From NCBI GenBank assembly GCA_933207985.1, contig OW240920.1, positions 147,013,951 to 147,077,950 of the forward strand: a stretch of 64,000 nt of DNA. Reading direction: 5' to 3'. A model generated the notes under the pieces. The model searched no databases. It was given only the letters and a program-made list of their open reading frames with translations, and was not told the DNA's origin. How positions within the stretch are numbered: position 1 is the stretch's first letter; every line of letters starts with the position of its first letter. Of the stretch, positions 13,300-23,800 are shown piece after piece. This stretch comes from Pelobates cultripes. Lineage: Eukaryota; Chordata; Amphibia; Anura; Pelobatidae. Both the position numbers and the translations under genes were made by a program.

Positions 13300-14485
13300 T
13301 CACTGTTACTGCTCCCACTGGAAGGCTATTCCATGTATCTAATACCTTTTCTATGTCACTGATACTGCTCTCACTGGAAGGCTATTCCAGGTATGTACTA
13401 CCCTTTCTATATCACTGTTACTGCTACAACTGGAAGGCTATTCCAGGTATCTACTGCCCTTTCTATATCACTGTTACTGCTCCCACTGGAAGGCTATTCC
13501 ATGTATCTACTACCCTTTCTATATCACAGTTACTGTTTCCACTGGAAGGCTATTCCAGGTATCTACCCTTTCTATTTGGCATTTGCTGCTAAAACTGGAA
13601 GGCTATTCCAGGTAATCTACTACCCTTTCTGTAATCACTGTTGCTGCTCCCCAATGGAAGGCTATTCCAGGTATCTACTACCCTTTCTATATCACTGTTA
13701 CTGCTCCCACTGGAAGGCTATTCCATGTATCTACTACCCTTTCTATATCACTGCTACTGCTTCCACTGGAAGGCTATTCCAGGTATCTACTACCCTTTCT
13801 CTATCACTGTTACTGCTCCCACTGGAAGGCTATTCCAGGTATCTTCTACCCTTTCTATATCACTGTTACTGCTCCCACTGGAAGGCTATTCCATGTATCT
13901 ACTATCCTTTCTATATCACTGTTACTGCTCCCACTGGAAGGCTATTCCAGGTATCTACTACTCTTTCTATATCACTGTTACTGCTCCCACTGGAAGGCTA
14001 TTCCAGGTATCTACTACCCTTTCTATATCACTGTTACTGCTCCCACTGGAAGGCTATTCCAGGTATCTACTACCCTTTCTATATCACTGTTACTGCTCCC
14101 ACTGGAAGGCTATTCCAGGTATCTACTACCCTTTTTATATCACCGTTACTGCTCCCACTGGAAGGCTATTCCAGGTATCTACTACCCTTTCTGTATCACT
14201 GTTACTGCCCCCACTGGAAGGCTATTCCAGGTATCTACTACCCTTTCTGTATCAGTGTTACTGCTCCCACTGGAATGCTATTCCAGGTATCTACTACCCT
14301 TTCTATATCACTGTTACTGCTCCCACTGGAAGGCTATTCCAGGTATCTACTACCCTTTCTATATCACTGTTACTGCTCCCACTGGATGGCTATTCCAGGT
14401 ATCTACTACCCTTTCTATATCACTGTTACTGCTCCCACTGGATGGCTATTCCAGGTATCTACTACCATTTCTGTATCAGTGTAAG

Positions 14486-15019
14486 AATTTACCACCTTTC
14501 AGCCTTTGAGTGTGGTATAAATAAAGGAGTTAAATGATTGGTATGAGATATTTATTGTACAAATTAAGAAATAAGTGAAGAGCTCCCTCTAGTGTTGTTT
14601 GTTGCCCATGGCTAATGTTAATCAGGTAAGTTGGCAGGTTAGTTGGTGGAATGACATTGCATGATGGGAGGTGTAACCAAGCTCCACTCAAATACTGAAA
14701 ATTCAAATACACATTTAAAGGGAGACAATGAATGTGGTAAAATCACTCCCTGAGTTACATACATGGAAAACACATTTTGGTATAATGCACAGACCCTTCT
14801 CACACCCTCAAACGGCTGAAGGAGTTTATGGGATGTGTAGTTTATCCCTGAATCACATAGTATGAGTGAAGCTGGTAGCAGGCGTACTGTGTATGAGATC
14901 CCGTCCAACACTGGTGCACCTGCATCAAAATCCGGTAAAGCCAACACTTGGTGCGCTTGCGTCAAAATAAGATGACACTTACCAATAATGATGCACCAGC
15001 GACATCTTGCTCTCAGCAC
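14486..15019. other. No gene recognised
   Basis: Single-copy-looking DNA between two arrays. Short open frames on the minus strand (14530-14712, 14639-15043) have no recognisable motif. Confidence 0.4.
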
Positions 15020-15496
15020 ACTGGGCACACACACACTAGGCACTCACTGGGCACACACTCACTAGGCACTCACTGGGCACACACTCACTAGGCACTCACT
15101 GGGCATGCACTCACTGGGCACACACTCACTAGGCACTCACTGGGCATGCACTCACTGGGCACTCACTGGGCACACACTAGGCACTCACTGGGCACACACT
15201 CACTAGCACTCACTGGGCACACACTCACTAGGCACTCACCTGGGCATGCACTCACCACTGGGCACACACACACTAGGCACTCACTGGGCACACACTCACT
15301 AGTCACTCACTGGGCATGCACTCACTGGGCACACACTAGGCACTCACTGGGCACACACTCACTAGTCACTCACTGGGCACACTCACTGGGCACACACTCA
15401 CTAGTCACTCACTGGGCATGCACACACTAGGCACTCACTGGGCACACACTCACTAGGCACTCACTGGGCACACACTCACTAGTCACTCACTGGGCA
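15020..15496. repeat. 26-bp minisatellite ending at an assembly gap, about 18 copies
   Basis: The unit is close to CACTGGGCACACACTCACTA plus GGCACT. Variants exchange GGCACACAC for GGCATGCA and GGCACT for GTCACT. The array runs straight into the N-gap, so its true length is unknown. Confidence 0.9.
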
Positions 15497-15596
15497 NNNN
15501 NNNNNNNNNNNNNNNNNNNNNNNNNNNNNNNNNNNNNNNNNNNNNNNNNNNNNNNNNNNNNNNNNNNNNNNNNNNNNNNNNNNNNNNNNNNNNNNN
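15497..15596. other. Assembly gap (100 N)
   Basis: Exactly 100 undetermined bases, probably a placeholder of arbitrary size. It separates a minisatellite from the interior of a retrotransposon, so array DNA and the 5' part of the element are probably missing here. Confidence 0.99.
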
Positions 15597-16040
15597 GTTT
15601 TCTGGGTTTGGAGATCGATTCGGAGATCGGGGAATGTAGATTACCACAGGACAAGTTGCGCAAGCTGAAAGACTTGGTGCACACAATTGGGAGAGCACGG
15701 AAGGTGACGCTGATGGGATTACAGTCTCTGGTAGGGAGCCTGAACTTTGCGTGCAGGGTCATACCCATGGGGAGGGTTTTCTGTAGACGATTGGCGCGGG
15801 CGACGAGCGGGATACGGATGCCGTCACACTATATCAGGGTTTCCGCGGACATGAGGGCGGACTTAGAGGTGTGGGATCGTTTTTTGAGGGACTTCAATGG
15901 CAAGGCCTTTTTGCGGGAGCAAGTGGTGTCTTCGGAAGCAGTGGGGATGTTTACGGACGCTTCGAGACGCCATGCTTGGAGGATCGATACAGAATCCTAT
16001 GGCACCGGGCAGAGGGACTGCCTATGTGAACGTTTGAGAT
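15597..16040 (+). pseudogene. Reverse transcriptase C-terminus and RNase H start of the Ngaro-like element (relic)
   Basis: An open frame from 15608 encodes the region after the RT palm in tyrosine-recombinase retroelements. It includes RLPQDKL, then LQSLVGSLNFACRVIPMGR, then FNGKAF, followed by FTDAS, which fits the first catalytic Asp of the linked RNase H. RT uses element RNA as template in the cytoplasm, and RNase H removes the RNA strand. The RT catalytic core lies upstream in the N-gap and cannot be seen. After FTDAS the frame no longer matches the family and the likely coding frame shifts. The open frame to 16456 is therefore partly accidental. Confidence 0.8.
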
Positions 16041-16059
16041 ATGTGGGACAAGGCGGTTG

Positions 16060-16818
16060 GTTTCACTGTGGGGGCCCAGTCAAAGGAGGGGCGAAGGGAT
16101 ACCTTGCGGTGGTTCCTAAGCCGTTTGTTTGTTCAGCGTTAGCTCCATCAGCAAGGGACAGGAGCATGGTGGCATTGTTGTTAGGGTTTAAACTGACTGA
16201 TTGGGAGGAAGTGACGGAACGTTGTCACGTCCGTCAGACATCGCGGGTCTTACGGAGAGATATGAAATATGTCGGTGGCGGGTTTCCTTGGGTAACGCAA
16301 CGCCTGGTGGTGTATTACCCTACTTTTGCAGTGAGTTTGCTTGCGGTGGCCTTTTTGGAGGCTTGGGGCAATTTGGATTGGGGAACTGGTGAGTGCCTTC
16401 GGGCAGGTGTTGGGGAGTTCTACACTTGGTTGTCGAACCTTAGTCGGTTAAGGTAACGATTCAGTAGGGTTGTTCAAGAACGAATGTGTCTGGTAAAGGA
16501 GGTTTGGTAAAGCTATATTCCCTGCCGGGGTCACGGGTACGCCCGGTGTTAAGCGCTTCATGCTACTTGGAGCTTTGCCCGGATATCCCGGGTGGCTTAC
16601 TGGTAAAAGGGGACAGATCGGTGCTGTCACGATTCAATTCCCGCAGGTGTTTGACAATGTTGGGTTTGGATCCCGGGCACTTTGGGACCCATTCTTCCCA
16701 GGTGATGGCGGTAACAGAGGCACCCCACCTGGTTTTAAGTGAGGACCTAGGGAAACGTTTAGGCAGGTGGGAGTCAGTACGGTTTAAGTCCTGTTTCAGG
16801 CCAGTCTATTTGGTTTAA
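16060..16818 (+). pseudogene. Tyrosine recombinase of the Ngaro-like element (inactivated relic)
   Basis: Fragments in shifting frames resemble the tyrosine recombinase of Ngaro elements. An N-terminal SAM-like part reads TLRWFLSRLF and FKLTDWEEV around 16105-16215. The catalytic C-terminus reads DPGHFGTHSS, then LGRWESVRFKS about 30 residues later (to about 16815). In the family this enzyme integrates circular DNA without a DDE integrase. The second catalytic Arg in the HxxR motif appears as Gln (THSSQ), and the Tyr expected soon after GRW appears as Cys (KSCF). Together with stop codons this argues for an inactive copy. Confidence 0.72.
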
Positions 16819-16879
16819 TGGCTATGGACGTATGGGTTTGTGTTTGGGGCTATGCCGTGTCCCTAATTACTTTCGTTTC

Positions 16880-17430
16880 AGGTTTGGTGACATGGTTGGT
16901 GGGTCATTCTTATATCTAAGGGGCACAGATGGGAGCCGCGTTTCAGTTCAAACGTAACTGGGCTTTCCTTTGAAATTGGTGGAGCAGGAGTGGTTTTGCT
17001 TTTCAGGGATTTTGGTGGCAAGACATTAGGGGAGAAATTTTTCCGGGAGGTAACAAAGGGTACTTTCCAGGACACTCTGGATATTGGCATGGTCCCGGAA
17101 AAGGAATTGATCAGGTGGAGGCAGAGGGAGGTGGACCAGCTATGGGAGCTGGCCACGGGTGTGGTGGTGGTGCGGTCCGAGATGGTTCCTTGGTTACATT
17201 GGAGACATACTACGTACCCGGCCGTGGTAGCTCGGTGTCGAGGACGACTTAATAAAAAAAATTGATGGCAGTATTTATCAGAGGTGGGGGCGGTGTAACA
17301 GTGAGACACAACGAATTGGGAAGAAAGCTCCCTGGGTACTCCAGGTGGGATGGGGTACATTTTCGGATGTAAGGTGTGATCTGTTTAAATTGGGCCTTCA
17401 GGAAGGCATTCAACAGGCCTTATTCCGGTG
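16880..17430 (+). pseudogene. SGNH-hydrolase-like ORF of the Ngaro-like element (relic)
   Basis: Degraded pieces in more than one frame match the hydrolase ORF carried by many vertebrate Ngaro elements. A start resembling the GDS block appears at about 16886 (GDMVGGSF), then LGFPLKLVEQ, then RSEMVPWLHWRH (about 17175-17210), and a C-terminal segment with CDLFKLGLQEGI (about 17375-17412). The role of this hydrolase in the element is not established. The GDS serine block is altered and at least two frame changes are needed, so it is classed as a pseudogene. Confidence 0.65.
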
Positions 17431-17475
17431 TGGTGGGGGTCGCTCAGGAGCTTTAGGTGTCAAGTCCTGAGCTGT

Positions 17476-18059
17476 GGCGGGGAATGGCCTGGTTAAATCG
17501 GAGGGTAGATGGAGGAGAAAGTGGGCATCCTGAGGTTTAGTGTGGATTGGGCAGTGTTGCACGTGGTTGGTAGGTTCGAGCCCGTCGGTGGCTCCGAACC
17601 TGGGGGTGTGGTGGTGTCTTGGTACACCCTACACTGGAACTGGTGGGTAGCGGTGTCTTGGTACACCCCTACAATGGATATGGTGGGTAGCGGTGTCTTG
17701 GTACACCCCTACAATGGATATGGTGGGTAGCGGTGTCTCGGTACACCCCTACAATTTAACCTGGTGGAAATGTGGTCAAATTGGACGGCCAGTTTCTGTG
17801 TTAACATGTTATTTATATTGTTATCTATTGTTATTATTGTGGGGTCATTGCTAGGGGTATGTTATGTATATGGGGGAGGTTAACATTATTAAGATTTGTT
17901 GGCAATGACCCCATTTGTTATTCCTTAATTATTTATTAATAATTTAATAAAGCTGTGGACAAATTATTTCCAACAGTATAACCTGTGTCCGTGTTTTAAT
18001 GGGGGTTGGGGTAAGGTTAGCGCATATGCCGGCAAATCCGACTGTGCGCCTGTCATGTA
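17476..18059 (+). repeat. Split direct repeat B1 of the Ngaro-like element
   Basis: 584 bp, repeated at an offset of 822 bp as B2 (18298-18881). By eye I see one difference (AGCGGTG here, AGTGGTG in B2). It contains three tandem copies of a roughly 40-bp unit (GTGTCTTGGTACACCCCTAC), an 11-bp inverted repeat GGGGTCATTGC/GCAATGACCCC at 17841-17912, and an AATAAA near 17947 that may act as polyadenylation signal. Confidence 0.9.
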
Positions 18060-18297
18060 GCCCATGGATCAGCGCAGCTAAGAGGAATAGGCCTTGACAG
18101 AGCCAGGAGGTAGGCATAGCAGCCACAGGAATTTAGTGACAGCTAGCATGCTGGGTAGGGCGGAGCCATAAGGGGAGTATTTATACCAGCCATTATATGA
18201 AGTGGCCATTTTAACTGAACCTAAGCTTACCTGTCAGTTGTCCCTCCCACCCTCCCTGTATTTGGTTAGGTTAGTTGATTTCCCGTTTTTTCACAGC
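18060..18297 (+). repeat. Candidate A2 segment of the split direct repeats
   Basis: 238 bp lying between B1 and B2. In Ngaro elements the segment here repeats the element's 5' end (A1). A1 is not in this window, so the call rests on position only. It contains GGAGTATTTATACC, a possible TATA-like promoter. Confidence 0.6.
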
Positions 18298-18881
18298 GGC
18301 GGGGAATGGCCTGGTTAAATCGGAGGGTAGATGGAGGAGAAAGTGGGCATCCTGAGGTTTAGTGTGGATTGGGCAGTGTTGCACGTGGTTGGTAGGTTCG
18401 AGCCCGTCGGTGGCTCCGAACCTGGGGGTGTGGTGGTGTCTTGGTACACCCTACACTGGAACTGGTGGGTAGCGGTGTCTTGGTACACCCCTACAATGGA
18501 TATGGTGGGTAGTGGTGTCTTGGTACACCCCTACAATGGATATGGTGGGTAGCGGTGTCTCGGTACACCCCTACAATTTAACCTGGTGGAAATGTGGTCA
18601 AATTGGACGGCCAGTTTCTGTGTTAACATGTTATTTATATTGTTATCTATTGTTATTATTGTGGGGTCATTGCTAGGGGTATGTTATGTATATGGGGGAG
18701 GTTAACATTATTAAGATTTGTTGGCAATGACCCCATTTGTTATTCCTTAATTATTTATTAATAATTTAATAAAGCTGTGGACAAATTATTTCCAACAGTA
18801 TAACCTGTGTCCGTGTTTTAATGGGGGTTGGGGTAAGGTTAGCGCATATGCCGGCAAATCCGACTGTGCGCCTGTCATGTA
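18298..18881 (+). repeat. Split direct repeat B2, 3' end of the Ngaro-like element
   Basis: Near-identical to B1, including the stem-forming 11-bp inverted repeat and the AATAAA. Similarity ends at 18881, which defines the element's 3' terminus. Confidence 0.9.
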
Positions 18882-18895
18882 TTTTATGTCATTAA

Positions 18896-19622
18896 TGTAA
18901 CCTTGTGTATTTTATTGTATTTTACTGTCTTTTTGCTGCCATGTGTTCAATGGAGTTTTGCCTCTGTCTTTGGAGAATATTTGATTACTTCCCAATTATC
19001 TCCAGGATAGAAGACTCTGTGGAACTGGTTTTGGGCAGAAAAGCCATGCTTCCTGTGGTCACAAAGGACTACGATCTATCTTTTGAACCACTGGACCAAT
19101 TTGTATGATTTTGACGTATGTTTGTATTTGGAGTATGCTGATTCTGAAATGTAAGTTTTCAAGTTATGAATAATGTGGAAAAATTGTATTTCTCTGCTTG
19201 TTATAATTACATTACCCATTGTGTAAGGTAATTGAATCACATGCAGAGGGGAGGAATTTGTGTGGGAGTGTCTGAGTGTATTGTATGTGTTTATTGGTTG
19301 TGTTCCAAAGCCCTGTGGGTGGTACTAATGTGTAAGAATGTGTACATAAGCACAATAAACCCACAGCTCTGTCTGTTCACTGCTTGACCCTCAACACGGA
19401 GCTTGGTCTCATTCTTGGGGGGGGGGGTTATTGTATGCTGTTCCAGTTTGCCTGCTAGGAGTGTAAACCTATTCGTATGGTTTTTCCTATTCGGCTGTTT
19501 ACGGCATTCGTATGGTTTCCTGTTTGGCGGATTGGTGTTCTGCAGTAGCTGTGCCTGTGTCTCTGGAAGGGGACGACGCCTAAACGGTTTTAACCCCTTG
19601 TGTGCTGAAACGGTCCGTTACA
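18896..19622 (+). mobile_element. Possible solo LTR
   Basis: The segment begins TGTAAC and ends GTTACA, the inverted termini typical of LTRs. An AATAAA at about 19352 is followed by a GT-rich stretch, fitting an R-U5 boundary. No coding relic is attached and I do not see a target-site duplication (ATTAA before, CCCTC after), so the call is tentative. Frames within it (18905-19108, 19403-19690) have no recognisable domain. Confidence 0.35.
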
Positions 19623-20271
19623 CCCTCTTATCTTATTTTCTTTTTTTTTTTCTATATGTTTTTTGGACTTTTAATACATTTTGTATTTAATCCTATATTA
19701 TTATTTTTCCAAATATATTCCATAATCCTCGATTTACATTTCTAAGCTTATAGTGTTTAACTCCGCCCTAACCGAGCTACCAGTCCTCTCATAAAACTAA
19801 CGCCCAGACAGTCTCTTTCACTAAAACTAAAAACAACCATTTTTCTTTCTCTTTCTTACTTCTATCACTTTCAGTTTCTCACTTTTAACTCTTCGCCATC
19901 TTTGTAGAAATGTACAGACTTTATAGAGTTTCCTAACACGCCTTCAACTTGTCATTTAATCTCCTCTTTATAATGTGGAACCCAATGGAACATTGCTCAC
20001 CTAACTTCCCCTCCCCCCAAAATTCTGCAGTTTCACGATATTTATGGACAGAAAACTGATCTCCAGAGCATAAAATACAAAGTGTCGACTAACTGACGTT
20101 TTGGCCACAATTCCCGTAATCCTCAGGGAATATTCTCCACTTCTGCTAGATTGCTCCAGATATTTGCTCTGATTGCTATTAAGAAGAACATTCATTATCC
20201 ATCTCTCAGACACTGAAAGAATCAAGAGGGTTTATCTACTAAACAGTGAACTGCGGTGAAATGATCCACCT
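19623..20271. other. No gene recognised
   Basis: AT-rich DNA with homopolymer T runs near 19640. No supported feature. Confidence 0.4.
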
Positions 20272-21830
20272 GTCTACCTATACTATAATACACACCTATA
20301 CTATAACACGCACCCATACTATAACACGCACCCATACTATAACACACACCCATACTATAACACGCACCCATACTATAACACGCACCCATACTATAACATA
20401 CACCCATACTATAACATGCACCTATACTATAACACGCACCCATACTATAACACGCACCCATACTATAACATACACCCATACTATAACACACACCCATACT
20501 ATAACACACACCCATACTATAACACACACCTATACTATAACATACACCTATACTATAACACACACCTATACTATAACATACACCTATACTATAACATACA
20601 CCCACACTATAACACACACCCATACTATAACACGCACCCATACTATAACATACACCCATACTATAACATGCACCTATACTATAACACGCACCCATACTAT
20701 AACACGCACCCATACTATAACATACACCCATACTATAACACACACCCATACTATAACACACACCCATACTATAACACACACCTATACTATAACATACACC
20801 TATACTATAACACACACCTATACTATAACATACACCTATACTATAACATACACCCACACTATAACACACACCCATACTATAACACACACCCATACTATAA
20901 CATAAAACCCGTCCCATACTATAACATACACCCATACTATAACATACACCTATACTATAACATACACCCACACTATAACACACACCCATACTATAACACA
21001 CACCCATACTATAACATAAAACCCGTCCCATACTATAACATACAGCCATACTATAACATACACCCATACTATAACATACACCTATACTATAACATACACC
21101 TATACTATAACATACACCTATACTATAACACACACCTATACTATAATACACACCTATACTATAACACGCACCTATACTATAATACACACCTATACTATAA
21201 CACACACCCATACTATAACATACACCTATACTATAACACACACCCATACTATAACACACACCCATACTATAACATACACCTATACTATAACATGCACCTA
21301 TACTATAACATACACCTATACTATAACACACACCCATACTATAACATGCACCTATACTATAACATACACCTATACTATCTCACACCTATATTATAACACG
21401 CACCTATACTATAACATACACCCATACTATAACACACACCCATACTATAACATACACCTATACTATAACATGCACCTATACTATAACATGCACCCATACT
21501 ATAACATGCACCTATACTATAACATACACCCATACTATAACACACACCCATAACATGCACCCATACTATAACATGCACCTATACTATAACATACACCCAT
21601 ACTATAACACACACCCATACTATAACACACACCCATACTATAACACACACCCATACTATAACATACACCCATACTATAACATACACCTATACTATCTCAC
21701 ACCTATATTATAACACGCACCTATACTATAACACACACCTATACTATCTCACACCTATATTGTAACACGCACCTATATTATAACTCACACCCACACTATA
21801 ACATGCACCCGCACCCACTATAACATGCTT
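20272..21830. repeat. 18-bp minisatellite, about 85 copies
   Basis: The unit is close to TACTATAACACACACCCA, with A/G and T/C variants (CACGCACC, CATACACC, CCTATAC). A block containing AAAACCCGTCCCATAC occurs twice, at about 20905 and 21018, and longer stretches near 20400-20630 recur at about 20640-20880, showing multi-unit duplication. Long frames on both strands follow from 18 being a multiple of three. The array sits just beyond the 3' end of the RING-finger gene at 21857-22432. Confidence 0.95.
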
Positions 21831-21856
21831 ATATGCCCAGTTACTGAATCTCTATC

Positions 21857-22432
21857 TTACCTCAGGTAGTTGATCATTCTGAGAAGCAGACTCTTCCTTC
21901 GGCCAGATGGGGGTGCTGTATTTTGGGTTTGGGCTCCCTTGTTTTGATATAATGTTCTATCAGTGTTTTCACATATCGGAGTATGACTTGTAAACTCATT
22001 CCGTTCTGTGATCTCCAACATTTCTACACTTACCCACTGGCAAGTGTGGCACTGCGTAATGTCTGCCTCCTCACCGAATGGGGCAAACAGTGTGATGCCC
22101 CCGCAGACTGGGCAGGATGGCATGTCTGGGTCAATGAAATCCAAGAGGTTGGTTTCCTCTGTCTCTTCCTCCACAGTCTCGAAGTAGGGCACTTTGGTGT
22201 TAATGGGCAGTGTTTGGATACCGTCTTTCCCAAAAACATTATTGAACACGCGACATATGGGACACGAGATACTGTAAACATTGTCCTGTCCAAGTTTCTC
22301 AAGACAACCTTCGCAGAATGTATGTAAGCAGACTGGCAATATCCGTGGCTTCAGGGGCCCGTGAGCTCGATAGTCTTCCAGACACACCGTACAGCGCAGT
22401 ACATCTGGAGAGATTTCACTCACTTCCGCCAT
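21857..22432 (-). CDS. RING-finger protein with a second zinc-binding CxxC pair
   Basis: The frame encodes 191 residues from the ATG at 22432. A longer upstream extension has no ATG. A C3HC4 RING is seen at Cys14, Cys17, Cys35, His37, Cys40, Cys43, Cys57 and Cys60, the layout of E3 ubiquitin ligases that recruit E2 enzymes. A second possible zinc ribbon follows, with CPVC at 107-110 and CHTC at 128-131. An acidic linker (ETVEEETEETN) separates them. The basic tail ends in RMINYLR at a TAA. That stop lies inside a strong splice-donor match (CTGAG/GTAAGA), so the exon may instead continue by splicing and this would be a 5' coding exon. It resembles single-exon RNF/TRIM-type ligases, but I cannot name the gene. 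Confidence 0.75.
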   Translation of the reverse strand: MAEVSEISPDVLRCTVCLEDYRAHGPLKPRILPVCLHTFCEGCLEKLGQDNVYSISCPICRVFNNVFGKDGIQTLPINTKVPYFETVEEETEETNLLDFIDPDMPSCPVCGGITLFAPFGEEADITQCHTCQWVSVEMLEITERNEFTSHTPICENTDRTLYQNKGAQTQNTAPPSGRRKSLLLRMINYLR

Positions 22433-22899
22433 CGTGAGTGCCAAGGAAAAATGCTCCCCAATCACACAGATCAATAAAAAGTATAGATGGAGTGCGTGAC
22501 AAATGATGGTTGATGGTTTATCAATACGTTTCAAGCGTATCAATATTTAGCATAGGACAGACGGTAGATCTTTATTCCTTCAAATAAAGTTATAAAGGTG
22601 TCCAGGAGAAAACTGATGGATTTGTTCCGAAGATGGCTCGATTCACCTTTCACAAGGACATCTAAAAATGAGATCTTATCATAAAGATGCTCTGCATGGT
22701 CATAAAGTTAACCTAAAATAACCAAGATTCCTTTAGGGGTTATTGAGTGCAGGTCACGTCAATGGGTTAGGTGATTTGGTCAGGTGATTGGGTCAAGTCA
22801 GTGAGTCAGGTACATATTTCAGATAGATCTTTCCATGGTGACAACATATGGTTTTTGTTTGTTTGTTTTTGCATTTGGTTTCATCCCAGTCATACTGTT
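22433..22899. other. Upstream region of the RING gene
   Basis: No exon or repeat is recognised. A small cluster of GGTCAGGTGA/GGTCAAGTCA-like repeats lies at about 22750-22812. Confidence 0.35.
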
Positions 22900-23800
22900 T
22901 CTTCCCAAGCTCCCTTACCCTACAAGGCAACCCGTTCCTTCGAAAGATCCATTCTCTGTCCCAAGCTCCCTTTTCCTCCCAGGCCACTAGCTCACTCTAA
23001 TAATTCTAAACTGTTCCAGGCTCCCTGATCTTCACCAAGCTCCCTTCCTACTTAGTGGCTAGTTCCTTTCTATACTCCAAGTTCGATACCAGACTCCACC
23101 CTTCTCCCCAGACTTCCTGCTCATCCCCAGAAACCCTGATTTTCCCCAGACTCCCTGCTTCTCCAAGACTTCCTGCTCCAGCTCAGGCTGCCAGCCCCTC
23201 CATAAAATCAGTGCTTTTTTCCCACACTCCCGACACCAGCTCAGTCTCCCTGCTCCTCTCTAGAATCCCAGGTTTTATAGAGGCTCCCTGCATCTGCCTT
23301 GGCTCCCCACACTGTCTTTACTCCTCCCTAGGCTCCCTGCTACTTCCCAGACTTTCTGTACCTCCCCAGGGTCCCAGCTTCTCCCAAGGCTCCCTGCTAC
23401 ATACCAGACTTTCTGTACCTACCCAGACTCCCTGCTTCTTACTTGGCTCCCAAGACTCCCCACACCTCTCCAGACACCTTAATTCTTTCCAGATTCCCCA
23501 CTTTTTTCCAGGCTCCCTATTCTTCCCCATTGCTTCCTAGGTTCACCACTTCTCCCATGATTCCAGCTCCACCCAGACTTTCCTTAAGGTTTCACACATC
23601 TCCCCAGTTTCCAAACATCTCCCCAGGGTCCACACATCTACCCAGTTTCCAAACATCTCCCCAGGGTCCACACATCTCCCCAGATTCCAAACTTCTCACC
23701 AGGGTCCAAACATCTCCTCAGGTTCTAAGAATCTCTCCAGGGTCCACACATCTACCCAGATTCCAAATATCTCCCCAGGGTCCTTGCATTACCTGATACA
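22900..23800. repeat. Degenerate C/T-rich imperfect repeat tract
   Basis: Loosely repeated blocks of CCAGGCTCCCTGCTTCTCCC type occur throughout. A tighter sub-array of CCACACATCTCCCCAG and TTCCAAACATCTCCCCAGGG lies at about 23590-23780. Open frames across it (23055-23540) are Pro/Ser-rich by composition only. Confidence 0.75.

Larger units (their letters stand above)
6060..14485. repeat. 56-bp minisatellite, about 150 copies, with internal segmental duplications
   Basis: The 56-bp unit contains CTGGAAGGCTATTCCAGG, TATCTACTACCCTTTCTAT and ATCACTGTTACTGCTCCCA. As 56 is not a multiple of three, one stop-free unit opens all three plus-strand frames in rotation, which explains many overlapping ORFs of 60-500 codons. 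Units are degraded around 9250-9310, 10010-10210, 11720-11850 and 12700-12850. Four copies of a dispersed frog repeat fragment sit inside the array, each followed by the same series of variant units, which marks multi-unit segmental duplication. Confidence 0.96.
15597..18881 (+). mobile_element. Ngaro/DIRS-like tyrosine-recombinase retrotransposon, 5'-incomplete and decayed
   Basis: In plus orientation this carries relics of reverse transcriptase/RNase H, a tyrosine recombinase and an SGNH-type hydrolase, followed by a B1-A2-B2 repeat set (17476-18059, 18060-18297, 18298-18881). Ngaro elements are known to combine these ORFs with split direct repeats in the order A1-ORFs-B1-A2-B2. The Gag region, most of the RT and the A1 repeat are absent, either lost in the N-gap or truncated. 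The ORFs carry several frameshifts and active-site substitutions, so the copy is not autonomous. The 3' boundary is set where B1 and B2 stop matching, just after CCTGTCATGTA. Confidence 0.85.

Noticed and set aside
6060..14537. Many overlapping 60-500 codon frames rich in Leu/Tyr/Ser
   Set aside because: The 56-bp unit cycles through all three frames, so the same repeat is read three ways. No unique N- or C-terminal domain.
15483..15768. Minus-strand frames crossing the N-gap
   Set aside because: The translation includes undetermined residues and is antisense to the Ngaro RT.
17509..17730. 73-codon frame duplicated at 18331-18552
   Set aside because: It lies in the non-coding B1/B2 repeats and includes the 40-bp tandem units. 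The duplication reflects the split direct repeats.
20222..21396. Large frames on both strands in the 18-bp array
   Set aside because: Repeat artefact. 18 is a multiple of three.
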